Shown here: piece by piece, positions 8,738 through 17,045 of the stretch
Layout of the letters: every line of letters begins with the position of its first letter
Numbering within the stretch: the first letter of the stretch is position 1
From: CAWIUB01 sp963839995
GTDB lineage: Bacteria > Actinomycetota > Actinomycetes > Mycobacteriales > Jatrophihabitantaceae
Assembly: GCA_963839995.1 (NCBI GenBank)
Contig: CAWIXH010000016.1
Location: 1-64,000 of the forward strand
Direction of reading: 5' to 3'
Length of the DNA stretch: 64,000 nucleotides
The notes under the pieces: generated by a model
The model's database searches: none
The model's input: the letters and a program-made list of their open reading frames with translations, nothing else
Told to the model about the DNA's origin: nothing
Made by a program: the position numbers and the translations under genes

Positions 8738-9885
8738 GACTTGGGCAGACCGAGGCTGTGCTGAGCGACAAAGTTGAGGATCATCTCCCGGCTCACCGGC
8801 GCGATCCGCACCGACCGGGACGCCACGATCAGCGCGGCGAGCCGGTACTCCGAGGCCAGCCCGTTGCCGCCGAGGCTCTGCACCGCCTGGTCGACCGACC
8901 GCACGCAGACCTCGGCGGCGGCGTACTTGGCCATGTTGGCCGCCTCACCGGCCGCGGCGTCGTCCCCGGCGTCGTAAAGTGCCGCGGCCTTCTGCATCAT
9001 CAGCCGGGCCAGCTCGATCTCGATCTTGATCTGGGCTAGTGGGTGGGCCAGCCCCTGGTGGGCGCCAATAGGTGTATCCCACACCTGACGGGTGGTCACG
9101 TATGCGACCGCCTCGCGCAGGGCGTAGCGGGCCATGCCCAGCGCGAACGCCGCAGCCATGATCCGCTCCGGGTTGAGGCCAGCAAACAGCTGCAGCAAGC
9201 CGGCGTCGCCGCCGATCAGCGCGTCGGCGGGCAATCGCACCTCGTCCAGGAAGAGCAGGAACTGGCGCTCCGGGCTGACCAGCTCCATGTCGATCGGCCG
9301 CCACTCGAATCCGGCCGCGTCGGTCGGCACGATGAAAAGCGCGGGCAGCAGCCTGCCGCTGCGCGCGTCTTGCGTCCGGCCGACGACCAGTACGGACTGC
9401 GCGCCGTCGACCCCGGAGATGTAGATCTTCCGGCCGGACAGCAGCCAGTCGTCGCCGTCGCGCCGCGCGATCGTAGCCAGCCGGTGTGAGTTCGAACCGG
9501 CGTCCGGTTCGGTGATCGCGAAGGACATCACCAGCGAGCCGTCGGCGATACCGGGCAGATAGCGTGCGCGCTGCTCGTCCGTGCCGAAACGGGCAATGAT
9601 CGTACCGCAGATGGCCGGCGTCACCACCATCATCAGCAGTGGGCAGCCGGCCGCGCCGAGCTCCTCGAGCACGATGGACAGCTCGCTGATACCGGCACCG
9701 CCACCGCCGTACTCGACCGGCACGTTCACCCCGAGCAAGCCGAGCTTTCCGGCTTCGTCCCACAACTCGCGCGTGTGCTCGCCAGCCCGGGCCTTGCCGA
9801 TGAAGTAGTCGTAGCCGTAGCGCTCCCCCAGCTCGGCTGCGGCCCGGCGCAGATCCTGGTGCTGAGGTGATTCGGTGACGCTCAC
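8731..9885 (-). CDS. Acyl-CoA dehydrogenase
   Basis: 384 residues from a GTG start with AGGAG about 9 bases upstream; the longer frame to 10146 enters the citrate synthase gene. Family signatures: AITEPDAGSN for FAD/substrate contact, RKIYISGVDGA, and QSLGGNGLASEYRLAAL near the C-terminus. The MCAD-type catalytic Glu position (the YEGT motif) is absent. A Glu does occur in the LNPERIMAAAFALG helix, where isovaleryl-CoA dehydrogenase has its base, so that residue is the inferred catalytic Glu. It catalyses FAD-dependent alpha-beta dehydrogenation of an acyl-CoA; the specificity is not determinable. Confidence 0.93.
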   Translation of the reverse strand: MSVTESPQHQDLRRAAAELGERYGYDYFIGKARAGEHTRELWDEAGKLGLLGVNVPVEYGGGGAGISELSIVLEELGAAGCPLLMMVVTPAICGTIIARFGTDEQRARYLPGIADGSLVMSFAITEPDAGSNSHRLATIARRDGDDWLLSGRKIYISGVDGAQSVLVVGRTQDARSGRLLPALFIVPTDAAGFEWRPIDMELVSPERQFLLFLDEVRLPADALIGGDAGLLQLFAGLNPERIMAAAFALGMARYALREAVAYVTTRQVWDTPIGAHQGLAHPLAQIKIEIELARLMMQKAAALYDAGDDAAAGEAANMAKYAAAEVCVRSVDQAVQSLGGNGLASEYRLAALIVASRSVRIAPVSREMILNFVAQHSLGLPKSY

Positions 9886-9991
9886 GCTGCTCTCCTGACC
9901 ATCGGCCGAACCGGCACTCCACTCGTCCGGGGGCGTCGCCCGCACGTGCGCCATATATCGTCGAGATACCGCTCGAAGAGGGAGGCACACA

Positions 9992-11311
9992 ATGCCTGAC
10001 ACCGCCGTACAGACGTCCGACTCTACGCACCGTGTCGCCTTGCACAGCGGCGACGGCGACGACCTCGAGCTCGCTGTCGTCCCCAGCGCCGAAGGCCCGT
10101 CCGGCGCGGACATCTCCCACCTGTTGGACAAGACCGGGCTCGTCACCTACGACCCCGGCTTCGCGAACACCGCGTCGTGCTCGTCGGCGATCACCTACAT
10201 CGACGGCGACGCCGGAATCCTGCGCTATCGCGGCTACCCGATCGACGAACTGGCCGCGCACTCGACGTTCCTCGAGGTCAGCTACCTGCTCATCTACGGC
10301 GAGTTGCCGACAGCCGCCGAGCTGAACACGTTCACCGACCAGATCCGCCGCCACACGCTGCTGCACGAGGACCTCAAGCGATTCTTCGACGGCTTCCCGC
10401 GAGATGCCCACCCGATGCCGGTGCTGTCGTCGGCCGTGTCGGCGCTGTCGACGTTCTACCAGGACGCACTGAACCCCTTCGATCCCGCGCAGGTCGAACT
10501 GTCGACGGTCCGGCTGCTCGCCAAGGTGCCGACGATCGCCGCGTACGCGTACAAGAAGTCGATAGGCCAGCCGTTCCTGTACCCCGACAACGCCAAGACG
10601 CTCGTCGAGAACTTCCTCACCATGACCTTCGGGTTCCCGGCGGAACCCTACGAGCCCGATCCTGTCGTCGTGCGGGCGCTGGACATGCTGTTCGTCCTGC
10701 ATGCCGACCATGAGCAGAACTGCTCGACCTCGACCGTGCGGCTCGTCGGCTCTTCGCAGGCGAATCTGTTCGCGTCGGTGTCCGCGGGCATCAACGCGCT
10801 CTTCGGCCCGCTGCACGGCGGGGCGAACCAGCAGGTGCTGGAGATGCTGCAAGCGATCCACGCAGACGGCGGCGACGTGTCGGCGTTCGTGCGCAAGGTG
10901 AAGGACCAGCACGACGGGGTGCGGCTGATGGGCTTCGGTCACCGCGTCTACAAGAACTACGATCCCCGCGCCGCGATCATCAAGAAGACCGCCGACGAAG
11001 TGTTGTCCGCGCTGGGTAAGCGCGACGACCTGCTCGACATCGCCGTCGAACTCGAGGCTGTCGCGTTGAGCGACGACTACTTCGTTTCGCGCAAGCTCTA
11101 CCCGAACGTCGACTTCTACACCGGACTGCTGTACCGGGCGATGGGTTTCCCGAACAAGATGTTCACCGTCTTGTTCACGATCGGCCGGCTGCCTGGCTGG
11201 ATCGCCCAGTGGCACGAGATGACCAACGACCCGCAGACGCGAATCGGACGTCCACGTCAGCTCTATACGGGCCCGACCGAGCGTTCCTTCGTCCCGCTCG
11301 GCGCCCGCTGA
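9992..11311 (+). CDS. gltA: Citrate synthase
   Basis: 439 residues, the size of type II citrate synthases. The N-terminal SCSSAITYIDGDAGILRYRGYPI region, LHADHEQNCSTS (residues about 236-247), LHGGANQQVLEM and GFGHRVYKNYDPRA with catalytic His near residue 317 are all present; RRPRQLY-type arginines close the C-terminus (RIGRPRQLYTG). It condenses acetyl-CoA and oxaloacetate in the TCA cycle. A GAGGGAGG ribosome site precedes the ATG by 8 bases. It diverges from the acyl-CoA dehydrogenase. Confidence 0.97.
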   Translation: MPDTAVQTSDSTHRVALHSGDGDDLELAVVPSAEGPSGADISHLLDKTGLVTYDPGFANTASCSSAITYIDGDAGILRYRGYPIDELAAHSTFLEVSYLLIYGELPTAAELNTFTDQIRRHTLLHEDLKRFFDGFPRDAHPMPVLSSAVSALSTFYQDALNPFDPAQVELSTVRLLAKVPTIAAYAYKKSIGQPFLYPDNAKTLVENFLTMTFGFPAEPYEPDPVVVRALDMLFVLHADHEQNCSTSTVRLVGSSQANLFASVSAGINALFGPLHGGANQQVLEMLQAIHADGGDVSAFVRKVKDQHDGVRLMGFGHRVYKNYDPRAAIIKKTADEVLSALGKRDDLLDIAVELEAVALSDDYFVSRKLYPNVDFYTGLLYRAMGFPNKMFTVLFTIGRLPGWIAQWHEMTNDPQTRIGRPRQLYTGPTERSFVPLGAR

Positions 11312-11331
11312 CCGATCGATAGGGCGGCCCG

Positions 11332-11973
11332 ATGACGCAGCCTGATTCGCTCGACGTTCTGGGTGGACGCCCGCCCCGATGGCGAGTGCGCCTGACGCCT
11401 GCGGTTCGGGCCATGGCAGCGGTGGCTGTGGCCCTGATGGTCGCCGTCGTGACTTTAGGCGTCCTCGCGGTTCGCAGCGCCCCGCACCGTCTGGCGGTGA
11501 CGGTCACCCCTCCCGCCCTGCCGGCGGCGATGACAACCGACGCCATGGGCTGCCCGGTGGACCGGCTTTGCACCGTGCGCGGGACGCCGCCCGCCGCGCT
11601 GCGTGCGGCGTTCGCCAGGCACTTCCCCGCCGGAGCGGTCATCCGCGGTGAACTGACGGCGGACGAGACGACGGGCTACGTCTATCGAGCCTCGCTGACC
11701 GGCCAGGCGCCGAAGGCGACCACGGTCACGATCACCACGCAGTGTGTGCCCGGCGGCGCGCCTTTCGGCGCCGAACAGATCGCCCGGCACGTCGACGAAC
11801 ACGTCGACTTGAGCGACAACACGGTGGTCACCGCCCGTGAGCTCAGTGCCCTGGTACCAGGCCCATCCGGGTGTAGTGCTTGGCTGACCATGTACCTGGC
11901 CGGCTCCGTCGAGCTTGCCGAGCAATCTGGCGTTGGGCTCGCCCACGAGGCGAGCGCGCAGCTAAGACCGTGA
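11332..11973 (+). CDS. Uncharacterised single-pass membrane protein with four conserved cysteines (paralogue A)
   Basis: 213 residues, not recognised. A short basic N-terminus precedes one hydrophobic helix (about residues 27-48), then a region expected outside the cytoplasm. It shares with the next gene the pattern GCPV-x3-C, a central TTQC-x-PG, PSGCS and a C-terminal QLRP, so four cysteines are conserved in the pair; two disulphides are a plausible inference. It starts 20 bp after citrate synthase and its stop overlaps the next GTG by 4 bp. Confidence 0.75.
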   Translation: MTQPDSLDVLGGRPPRWRVRLTPAVRAMAAVAVALMVAVVTLGVLAVRSAPHRLAVTVTPPALPAAMTTDAMGCPVDRLCTVRGTPPAALRAAFARHFPAGAVIRGELTADETTGYVYRASLTGQAPKATTVTITTQCVPGGAPFGAEQIARHVDEHVDLSDNTVVTARELSALVPGPSGCSAWLTMYLAGSVELAEQSGVGLAHEASAQLRP

Positions 11974-12629
11974 AGCTCGCGATATGCCGCCGACCACGAC
12001 CATACGTGGCGTCGATCGAGGTCGTACCGGTGATCGACGGCGAGATGGGCCCACTACCGGACGAGCCTGTCCCGGCCCCGCAGGTCCGCGACGTGCCGGT
12101 GTGGTGTGCCGTCGTCGCCGTCGTTGTCGCACTGGCCGCGGCGATCGGCGCGCTGCTGTGGTGGCAGGAACGGTCACGAGTGATCCTGTCCCTGTCCGCA
12201 ACGGCCCCGGCGCAAGCAGCACACATCGATGCGAGCGGGTGCCCCGTCGGCGCGCGCTGCGACACGCGCGCCGAGGCTACGAAGGAACTGGCGGCCGCGG
12301 TGCAACGAGTCTTCCCGACAGCACTCGTACTCGAAACCGGATCGCGGGTCGTGTCCACTAGCGGACGGGTCGTTCGCACCACGACTGTGCTGCAGACGCC
12401 GGACGCCGTCGTGGTGTCGATCGCCGTACAGTGCGAGCCTGGCGCAACTACGGTGACCGAGCGAGGCGGATCGCTCGCCACGAAGGGCCCAGCCGACGAC
12501 CTGCTCGTCGTCGCTGGATCACCTGGCTGCAGCGTGGCTGTCGTCGCGCATACGCCCGCGGGCGTCTCGGTACCGATTCGCCAGTTGGCGAAGATCACCG
12601 GCGATCCCGCTGTGCAGCTGCGGCCGTAG
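11970..12629 (+). CDS. Uncharacterised single-pass membrane protein with four conserved cysteines (paralogue B)
   Basis: 219 residues from a GTG overlapping the upstream stop (GTGA); the frame extends upstream, but only inside paralogue A. A longer cytoplasmic segment than paralogue A, rich in Pro and acidic residues, precedes one transmembrane helix (about 43-66). The exported part repeats the paralogue A pattern: GCPVGARC, AVQCEPG, GSPGCS and terminal QLRP. Function is unknown. The coupled arrangement suggests a heteromeric complex, which is inference. Confidence 0.75.
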   Translation: MKLAICRRPRPYVASIEVVPVIDGEMGPLPDEPVPAPQVRDVPVWCAVVAVVVALAAAIGALLWWQERSRVILSLSATAPAQAAHIDASGCPVGARCDTRAEATKELAAAVQRVFPTALVLETGSRVVSTSGRVVRTTTVLQTPDAVVVSIAVQCEPGATTVTERGGSLATKGPADDLLVVAGSPGCSVAVVAHTPAGVSVPIRQLAKITGDPAVQLRP

Positions 12630-12703
12630 CTGGGACCGCGCCAGGGCTCGGCAAGAAGACGGATCGGGTGGTCAACGGGCACAGCTGGCACGAAAACCAT
12701 AAG

Positions 12704-12744
12704 GAAGAGGCGGCGGCACGGGAGGGATGTGCCGCCGCCTCTTC
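12704..12744 (+). terminator. Strong hairpin, probable transcription terminator
   Basis: Perfect 16-bp inverted repeat: GAAGAGGCGGCGGCAC at 12704-12719 pairs with 12729-12744 across a 9-base loop (GGGAGGGAT). It lies 75 bp after the gltA-paralogue run. No U-tract follows, which is common in GC-rich actinobacterial terminators. Confidence 0.7.
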
Positions 12745-12931
12745 GCTGCACCACTCTATTCCATCATACTGGCGTGAGCGCAAGCACGAGCCCGCTGTGT
12801 CGCGGTTCCTGGCCGAGCCAACCAAATTTGCGCAAATTGTGTGTCGCTGCGCCATCTGTACGCGGCCCGCGGGATCGGCGAGATGGTTGAACTTGCAATT
12901 ACCAAAGGCCGGGGGATAGAGTCACGACTAT

Positions 12932-12949
12932 TAGGTGAACGTTCATCTA
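12932..12949. promoter_or_regulatory. 18-bp near-palindromic operator-like site before yceI
   Basis: TAGGTGAACGTTCATCTA is symmetrical at 8 of 9 positions around a perfect TGAACGTTCA core. It ends 17 bp before the YceI ATG, between the likely promoter and the ribosome site. This geometry is that of a dimeric repressor operator (MarR or TetR class by inference); no such regulator is encoded beside it. Confidence 0.5.
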
Positions 12950-12965
12950 CTGAGGAGTTGGAGCC

Positions 12966-13535
12966 ATGTCAGCACCCGCCACCACCGCGATCACGGTCCC
13001 GGGCTACGTAGTCGGCACCTGGACGATCGACCCTGTGCACTCGGACGTGTCGTTCACTGTCCGGCACATGATGGTCAGCAAAGTCCGCGGCCAGTTCACC
13101 ACGTTCGAGGGCACCGTCGTCACCGCGGAAGACCCGCTGCAGTCATCCGTCACGGCCACCATCGACCTGAACTCGATCGACACGCATAACGAGCAGCGCG
13201 ACAACCACATCCGCTCCGCGGACTTCTTCGAGGTCGAGAAGCACGCACACATGACCTACCGCTCCACCGGTATCCGCCAGGCCGGCGAGGACTGGCTGAT
13301 CGACGGCGAGCTGGACCTGCATGGTGTCACCCGGCCCGTCCAGCTGAAGGTGGAGCTGAACGGCTTCACCCGCGACCCGTACGGCGGCACGCGGGCGGGC
13401 TTCTCCGCCACGGCGGAGATCAACCGACGCGACTTCGGCATCGACATCAGCGTGCCGATGGACGGTGGCGGCGTCGTCGTGGGCGACAAGATCTCGATCA
13501 ACCTCGAGATCGAGGCCGTCCTCGACAAAGACTAA
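12966..13535 (+). CDS. YceI-family lipid-binding protein
   Basis: 189 residues. The N-terminal GTWTIDPVHSDVSFTVRHMM, the T-x-DLNSIDTHNEQRDNHIRSADFFEVEKH core and LTLHG-like ELDLHGVTRPV strand are the YceI signature. YceI proteins are lipocalin-like beta barrels that bind polyisoprenoid or related lipids. No signal peptide is visible here, so a cytoplasmic location is likely. The start is set by GAGGAG 8-13 bases upstream of ATG. A palindrome in the leader suggests specific repression. Confidence 0.93.
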   Translation: MSAPATTAITVPGYVVGTWTIDPVHSDVSFTVRHMMVSKVRGQFTTFEGTVVTAEDPLQSSVTATIDLNSIDTHNEQRDNHIRSADFFEVEKHAHMTYRSTGIRQAGEDWLIDGELDLHGVTRPVQLKVELNGFTRDPYGGTRAGFSATAEINRRDFGIDISVPMDGGGVVVGDKISINLEIEAVLDKD

Positions 13536-13572
13536 CGCACTATTCCTACCTGCACGGCAGACAAGGAGTAAT

Positions 13573-14091
13573 GTGGATGCGGTGCGCAGGCTCTTCTCCT
13601 TCCCGAATCCGGTAAACGAGGTCGCTGCCAGAACCGTCGCCGCCGGGGTCGTGCTGTTAGCACTCGCAACGTTGGTGCTCAGCGCGACCCTCGGCAGCGG
13701 TTGGCTGTGGCTCACAATCCCACTCGCCTACGGGTTCATCGCACGCGCGCTGACAGGCCCCACATTGAGCCCCCTCGGCCGACTGGCCACCCGGGTCGTG
13801 GCGCCGCGGATCGCGAGCGCACGCCCGGTTCCCGGACCGCCCAAGCGGTTCGCACAGGGTATGGGCGCGGTGATTTCGTTCGCCGCGGTCGTGCTGCATT
13901 TCGGCTTCAGCCTCGACGCATGGGCGCTGGCTTTGGTCGGCCTGATCGCCGTCGCGGCGACACTCGAGTCGGTGTTCGCCTTCTGCATCGGCTGCCGGAT
14001 CTTCGCGGTCCTGATGAGGATCGGCGTGATCCCGGCCGCTGTGTGCGCCGAGTGCGCCGACCTCTCGCTCCGGGTGCCCACAGCCGCTTGA
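13573..14091 (+). CDS. DUF4395 family membrane protein
   Basis: About 172 residues from GTG 13573, close behind AAGGAG; a GTG at 13582 is an alternative with better spacing. Begins FSFPNPVNEVAAR, as usual for DUF4395, with four hydrophobic segments and the CIGCRIF-x(n)-VCAEC cysteine pairs of the family near the C-terminus. Function is unknown; family members often sit beside thioredoxin-like or sulphur-redox genes, here beside YceI. Confidence 0.85.
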   Translation: MDAVRRLFSFPNPVNEVAARTVAAGVVLLALATLVLSATLGSGWLWLTIPLAYGFIARALTGPTLSPLGRLATRVVAPRIASARPVPGPPKRFAQGMGAVISFAAVVLHFGFSLDAWALALVGLIAVAATLESVFAFCIGCRIFAVLMRIGVIPAAVCAECADLSLRVPTAA

Positions 14092-14116
14092 GGCATCGAC
14101 CGGGCAAACTGACCGG

Positions 14117-14914
14117 GTGAGCCAACCGTCGCCGAAAACGCAGCAGGCGCGTGAGACACCAGCGGCGCGTGCACCGCACTACGGCCTCGAGACGCTCGCG
14201 GTCCTCGGCGTATCACTGGCCATGTCCGGCCTCTACGCGCTGCTGTACTACGTGCGCGCAGAGGTCACCGTCAAAGGTGGCATCTCCGCAACAACAGCGA
14301 CCGTTGTCTCCGGTCCGTCGACCCGGTTCGTCTGGCTGGACATCCTTGACAACCTGGCCAATGTCCTCAACGGACTCATGCCCGCGGCGCTCGCATTGGT
14401 GCTGCTGGCTCGTGATCCGGGTGGCCCGGGCCTCGGCATCGGGTTGCAGTGGAGACAGCTGCGGCACGATGTGCTGCCCGGCATCGGGCTCGCCGCCCTC
14501 ATCGGAATTCCGGGCCTGGGCCTGGTGTGGGCCGCCCATGAGCTCGGGATCAATGCCCACATCGCGGTCGTGAACCTGCCCGATCTCTGGTATCGCGTCC
14601 CGCTGCTCCTGCTCGAGGCTGCGCAGAACGGGATCCTCGAGGAGGTCGTTGTCGTCGGCTTTCTGCTGACCCGGTTGCGGCAGATGCACTGGAGTGATTC
14701 CCGAGCGCTCGGCGCAAGCGCGGTTCTGCGCGGCAGCTACCACCTCTACCAGGGGCTCGGAGGCTTCTTCGGCAACCTGGTGATGGGGTTGATCTTCGGC
14801 TGGTGGTTCCAGCGCACCCGCCGGGTACTGCCACTGGCCATCGCGCACGCCTCGATCGACGCGATCAGCTTTATCGGCTACGTCTACCTGCACGACAAGG
14901 TCAGCTGGATCTAA
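14117..14914 (+). CDS. CPBP-family intramembrane metalloprotease
   Basis: 265 residues with about seven membrane segments. The CPBP (CAAX protease/Abi) signature is present: motif 1 EEVVVVGFLLTRL, motif 2 with His in RGSYHLYQG, and a third His in LAIAHASIDAIS. Family members are glutamate-type intramembrane proteases; some give bacteriocin self-immunity, but the role here is unknown. GTG start, 25 bp after DUF4395. Confidence 0.88.
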   Translation: MSQPSPKTQQARETPAARAPHYGLETLAVLGVSLAMSGLYALLYYVRAEVTVKGGISATTATVVSGPSTRFVWLDILDNLANVLNGLMPAALALVLLARDPGGPGLGIGLQWRQLRHDVLPGIGLAALIGIPGLGLVWAAHELGINAHIAVVNLPDLWYRVPLLLLEAAQNGILEEVVVVGFLLTRLRQMHWSDSRALGASAVLRGSYHLYQGLGGFFGNLVMGLIFGWWFQRTRRVLPLAIAHASIDAISFIGYVYLHDKVSWI

Positions 14915-14934
14915 CGGTCGCCGGAGTCTTGGCG

Positions 14935-14982
14935 CAGATGCGGAGTCCTGGAGCGCAATCATCCTCAGATGCGGACTATATT
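14935..14982 (+). promoter_or_regulatory. Direct repeats and probable leaderless promoter of the molybdate operon
   Basis: CAGATGCGGAGT at 14935-14946 recurs as CAGATGCGGACT at 14966-14977, a 31-bp period (about three helical turns, so the same DNA face). The second copy abuts TATATT (14977-14982), a good -10 hexamer ending 7 bases before GTG 14990. This fits a leaderless transcript with an operator over the promoter, plausibly bound by the HTH protein it encodes. The regulatory assignment is inference. Confidence 0.5.
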
Positions 14983-14989
14983 GCCGGAT

Positions 14990-15391
14990 GTGCCCAGCTA
15001 CTCGGTCCGCGAAGCGGCAGCCTTCCTCGGGGTCAGCGACGACACGCTCCGGCGCTGGATCGACTCCGGCCGCATCGTCGCGTCCGCGTCCGGTCGCCGG
15101 ACTGTCGACGGAGTCGACCTCGCGCGGCTCGCCGAGGAGAACGCCCGCGCCCTGCCCCGCCCCGAACCGAGGCCCGTCGTCCTGGAGTCGGCGCGCAATC
15201 GGTTCGTCGGGCTGGTCACCCGGGTGCTCCGCGACACGGTGATGGCCCAGGTCGACATCCAGTCCGGCCCGCATCGCTTCGTGTCCCTGATGAGCCGGGA
15301 GGCGGCGGATGAGTTGGGCCTCGAGCCCGGCATGACCGCCATCGCCGCGGTCAAGTCCACCAACGTCATCGTGGAGATTCCGCATTCATGA
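14990..15391 (+). CDS. Molybdate-responsive regulator: HTH domain fused to a Mop (TOBE) domain
   Basis: 133 residues from GTG 14990 (an ATG at 14969 would put the operator repeat inside the gene). The N-terminus is a MerR/excisionase-like HTH (YSVREAAAFLGVSDDTLRRWIDSGRI); the C-terminal half from about residue 68 is a single Mop molybdate-binding fold (NRFVGLVTRV...VMAQVDIQSGPHRFVSL...MTAIAAVKSTNVIVE). It is the small actinobacterial counterpart of ModE. Its stop overlaps modA by 4 bp, so it very likely controls the modABC operon it heads. Confidence 0.9.
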   Translation: MPSYSVREAAAFLGVSDDTLRRWIDSGRIVASASGRRTVDGVDLARLAEENARALPRPEPRPVVLESARNRFVGLVTRVLRDTVMAQVDIQSGPHRFVSLMSREAADELGLEPGMTAIAAVKSTNVIVEIPHS

Positions 15392-16191
15392 GGCGATTCA
15401 TGAGGCGCGGGGTGCTGCTGGCGAGCGTCGCCGTCGCAAGTGCGGCGGCCGTCGCCGCCTGCGGCACCTCGGCCGGCGCGAGGCGGGTTGCCGGGCAGTC
15501 GGCCGCGGCCGGCACGCTGCACGGCTCGCTCACCGTCTTCGCCGCAGCGTCGCTGACCGAGTCGTTCCGGGCGCTCGACAAGCAGTTCGAGGCCGCGCAC
15601 CCCGGGGTGCGGATCACGTTCAACTTCGGCGCAAGTTCTGCCCTCGCAGCCCAGATCTCGCAGGGCGCGCCCGCCGATCTGTTCGCGTCAGCCTCCCCCG
15701 CGAACATGCATTCGGTCGTGCAGGCCGGCGCCGCCCACTCGTCTGCCGACTTCGCCAAGAACGCGATGGAGATCGCGGTTCCGCGCGACAATCCGGCCGG
15801 CATCACGCAGCTCGCGGACCTGGCCAAGCCGTCGGTCAAGGTGGCGCTGTGCCAGCCTCAGGTGCCGTGCGGCGCGGCCGCCAACCAGGTGTTTGCGAAC
15901 GCCAAGATCACCGTGAAGCCCGTCACCCTCGAAGCGGACGTCAAGTCCACCTTGACCAAGGTGACGCTCGGCGAGGTCGACGCGGGTGTCGTCTATGTCA
16001 CCGACGTAAAGGCTGCCGGCGTCAAGGTCAAGGGCATCGTGATACCCACCGGCCTGAACGCGAGCACCGACTATCCCATCGCCCTGCTGACGACAGCCAA
16101 GAATCCCGTACTGGCACAGGCATTCGTCGACTACGTCCAATCGGCCGAAAGCCGTGCCGTGTTGCGCGAGGCGGGCTTCAGCTCGCCGTGA
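15388..16191 (+). CDS. modA: Molybdate ABC transporter substrate-binding lipoprotein
   Basis: 267 residues. A twin-basic N-terminus, a hydrophobic stretch and a lipobox ending AVAAC (Cys about residue 25) mark a lipoprotein. The mature part starts LTVFAAASLTESFRALDKQFE, then FNFGASSALAAQI and GAPADLFASA, which are typical of ModA; the C-terminal VYVTDVKAAG and YPIALLT follow. It captures molybdate or tungstate for ModBC. ATG start overlaps the regulator stop. Confidence 0.95.
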   Translation: MRRFMRRGVLLASVAVASAAAVAACGTSAGARRVAGQSAAAGTLHGSLTVFAAASLTESFRALDKQFEAAHPGVRITFNFGASSALAAQISQGAPADLFASASPANMHSVVQAGAAHSSADFAKNAMEIAVPRDNPAGITQLADLAKPSVKVALCQPQVPCGAAANQVFANAKITVKPVTLEADVKSTLTKVTLGEVDAGVVYVTDVKAAGVKVKGIVIPTGLNASTDYPIALLTTAKNPVLAQAFVDYVQSAESRAVLREAGFSSP

Positions 16192-17045
16192 GACCGCTTG
16201 GGCGAACGGCCACCCTTTCACCTCGGGCTCGCCGAGCGGCCGCATCGGAATCTGCGGTGCGCGGCGTCCCGATGCTGCTCGTACCGCCCGCGCTGATCGG
16301 ATACATCTTCCTCCTGCTTCCCGCCGTCGGCCTGCTGATCCGCGCGCCGTGGAGCAGCCTGCGGGCCATCTACGCCCGCTCCGACGTGGCCGACGCGCTG
16401 CGGCTGTCGCTGGTCACGGCGACCGAGGCCACCGCCGTCTCCCTCGTGCTTGGCGTGCCGTTGGCGTGGCTGCTGGCTCGGCTGCGGATTCCCGGCAAAG
16501 CCACCCTGCGCACCGTGGTAACCCTCCCGCTCGTCCTGCCGCCGGTCGTCGGCGGTATCGCGCTGTTGCTCACCCTGGGCCGCAACGGATACGTCGGCCG
16601 CTACCTGGATCAATGGTTTGGTATCCAGCTGCCGTTCACGACGCACGGGGTAGTCATCGCGGAGACGTTCGTGGCCATGCCGTTCCTGATCGTCACGGCC
16701 GAGGGCGCCTTCCGCGGCGCGGACCGAGCCTTGGAGGAAGCCGCCGCGACCCTCGGTGCCTCGCGGTTGCGCATCCTCACCCGCATCACGATACCCACGG
16801 TGGCGCCATCGCTCGCCGCAGGTGCCGTGCTGTGCTGGGCGCGCGCGCTGGGCGAGTTCGGCGCGACGATCACCTTCGCCGGCAACCTGCCGGGCATCAC
16901 GCAGACGATGCCGCTCGCCGTTTACACCGCGTTCGAGAACCAACCGGAAGACGCCGTGGCGCTGAGCCTGGTGCTGATGGCGGTGGCCGTGATCATCCTC
17001 GGTGCGCTGCGCGATCGCTGGTTGCGCTCGACCCCCGCGTCGTGA
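16188..17045 (+). CDS. modB: Molybdate ABC transporter permease
   Basis: 285 residues from a GTG overlapping the modA stop (GTGA). About six membrane helices; the binding-protein-dependent permease EAA loop reads EEAAATLGASRLRILTRITIPT and ends in the conserved Gly region. The LPLVLPPVVGGIALLLTLGR segment is typical of ModB. It forms the channel with modC, which overlaps its 3' end by 4 bp. Confidence 0.95.
   Translation: MRPLGRTATLSPRARRAAASESAVRGVPMLLVPPALIGYIFLLLPAVGLLIRAPWSSLRAIYARSDVADALRLSLVTATEATAVSLVLGVPLAWLLARLRIPGKATLRTVVTLPLVLPPVVGGIALLLTLGRNGYVGRYLDQWFGIQLPFTTHGVVIAETFVAMPFLIVTAEGAFRGADRALEEAAATLGASRLRILTRITIPTVAPSLAAGAVLCWARALGEFGATITFAGNLPGITQTMPLAVYTAFENQPEDAVALSLVLMAVAVIILGALRDRWLRSTPAS

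Larger units (their letters stand above)
12630..12965. other. Intergenic region of 336 bp
   Basis: No convincing gene. It holds a strong hairpin near 12704-12744, then an AT-richer stretch from about 12820 (TTTGCGCAAATT) to the YceI start, where an 18-bp near-palindrome and a GAGGAG ribosome site lie. Open frames crossing it lack family features and are judged to be chance. Confidence 0.6.

Noticed and set aside
8945..11215. Very long minus-strand open frame (756 codons)
   Set aside because: It is antisense to citrate synthase and out of frame with the acyl-CoA dehydrogenase; composition is Arg/Gly/Val-rich without motifs. High GC makes such frames common.
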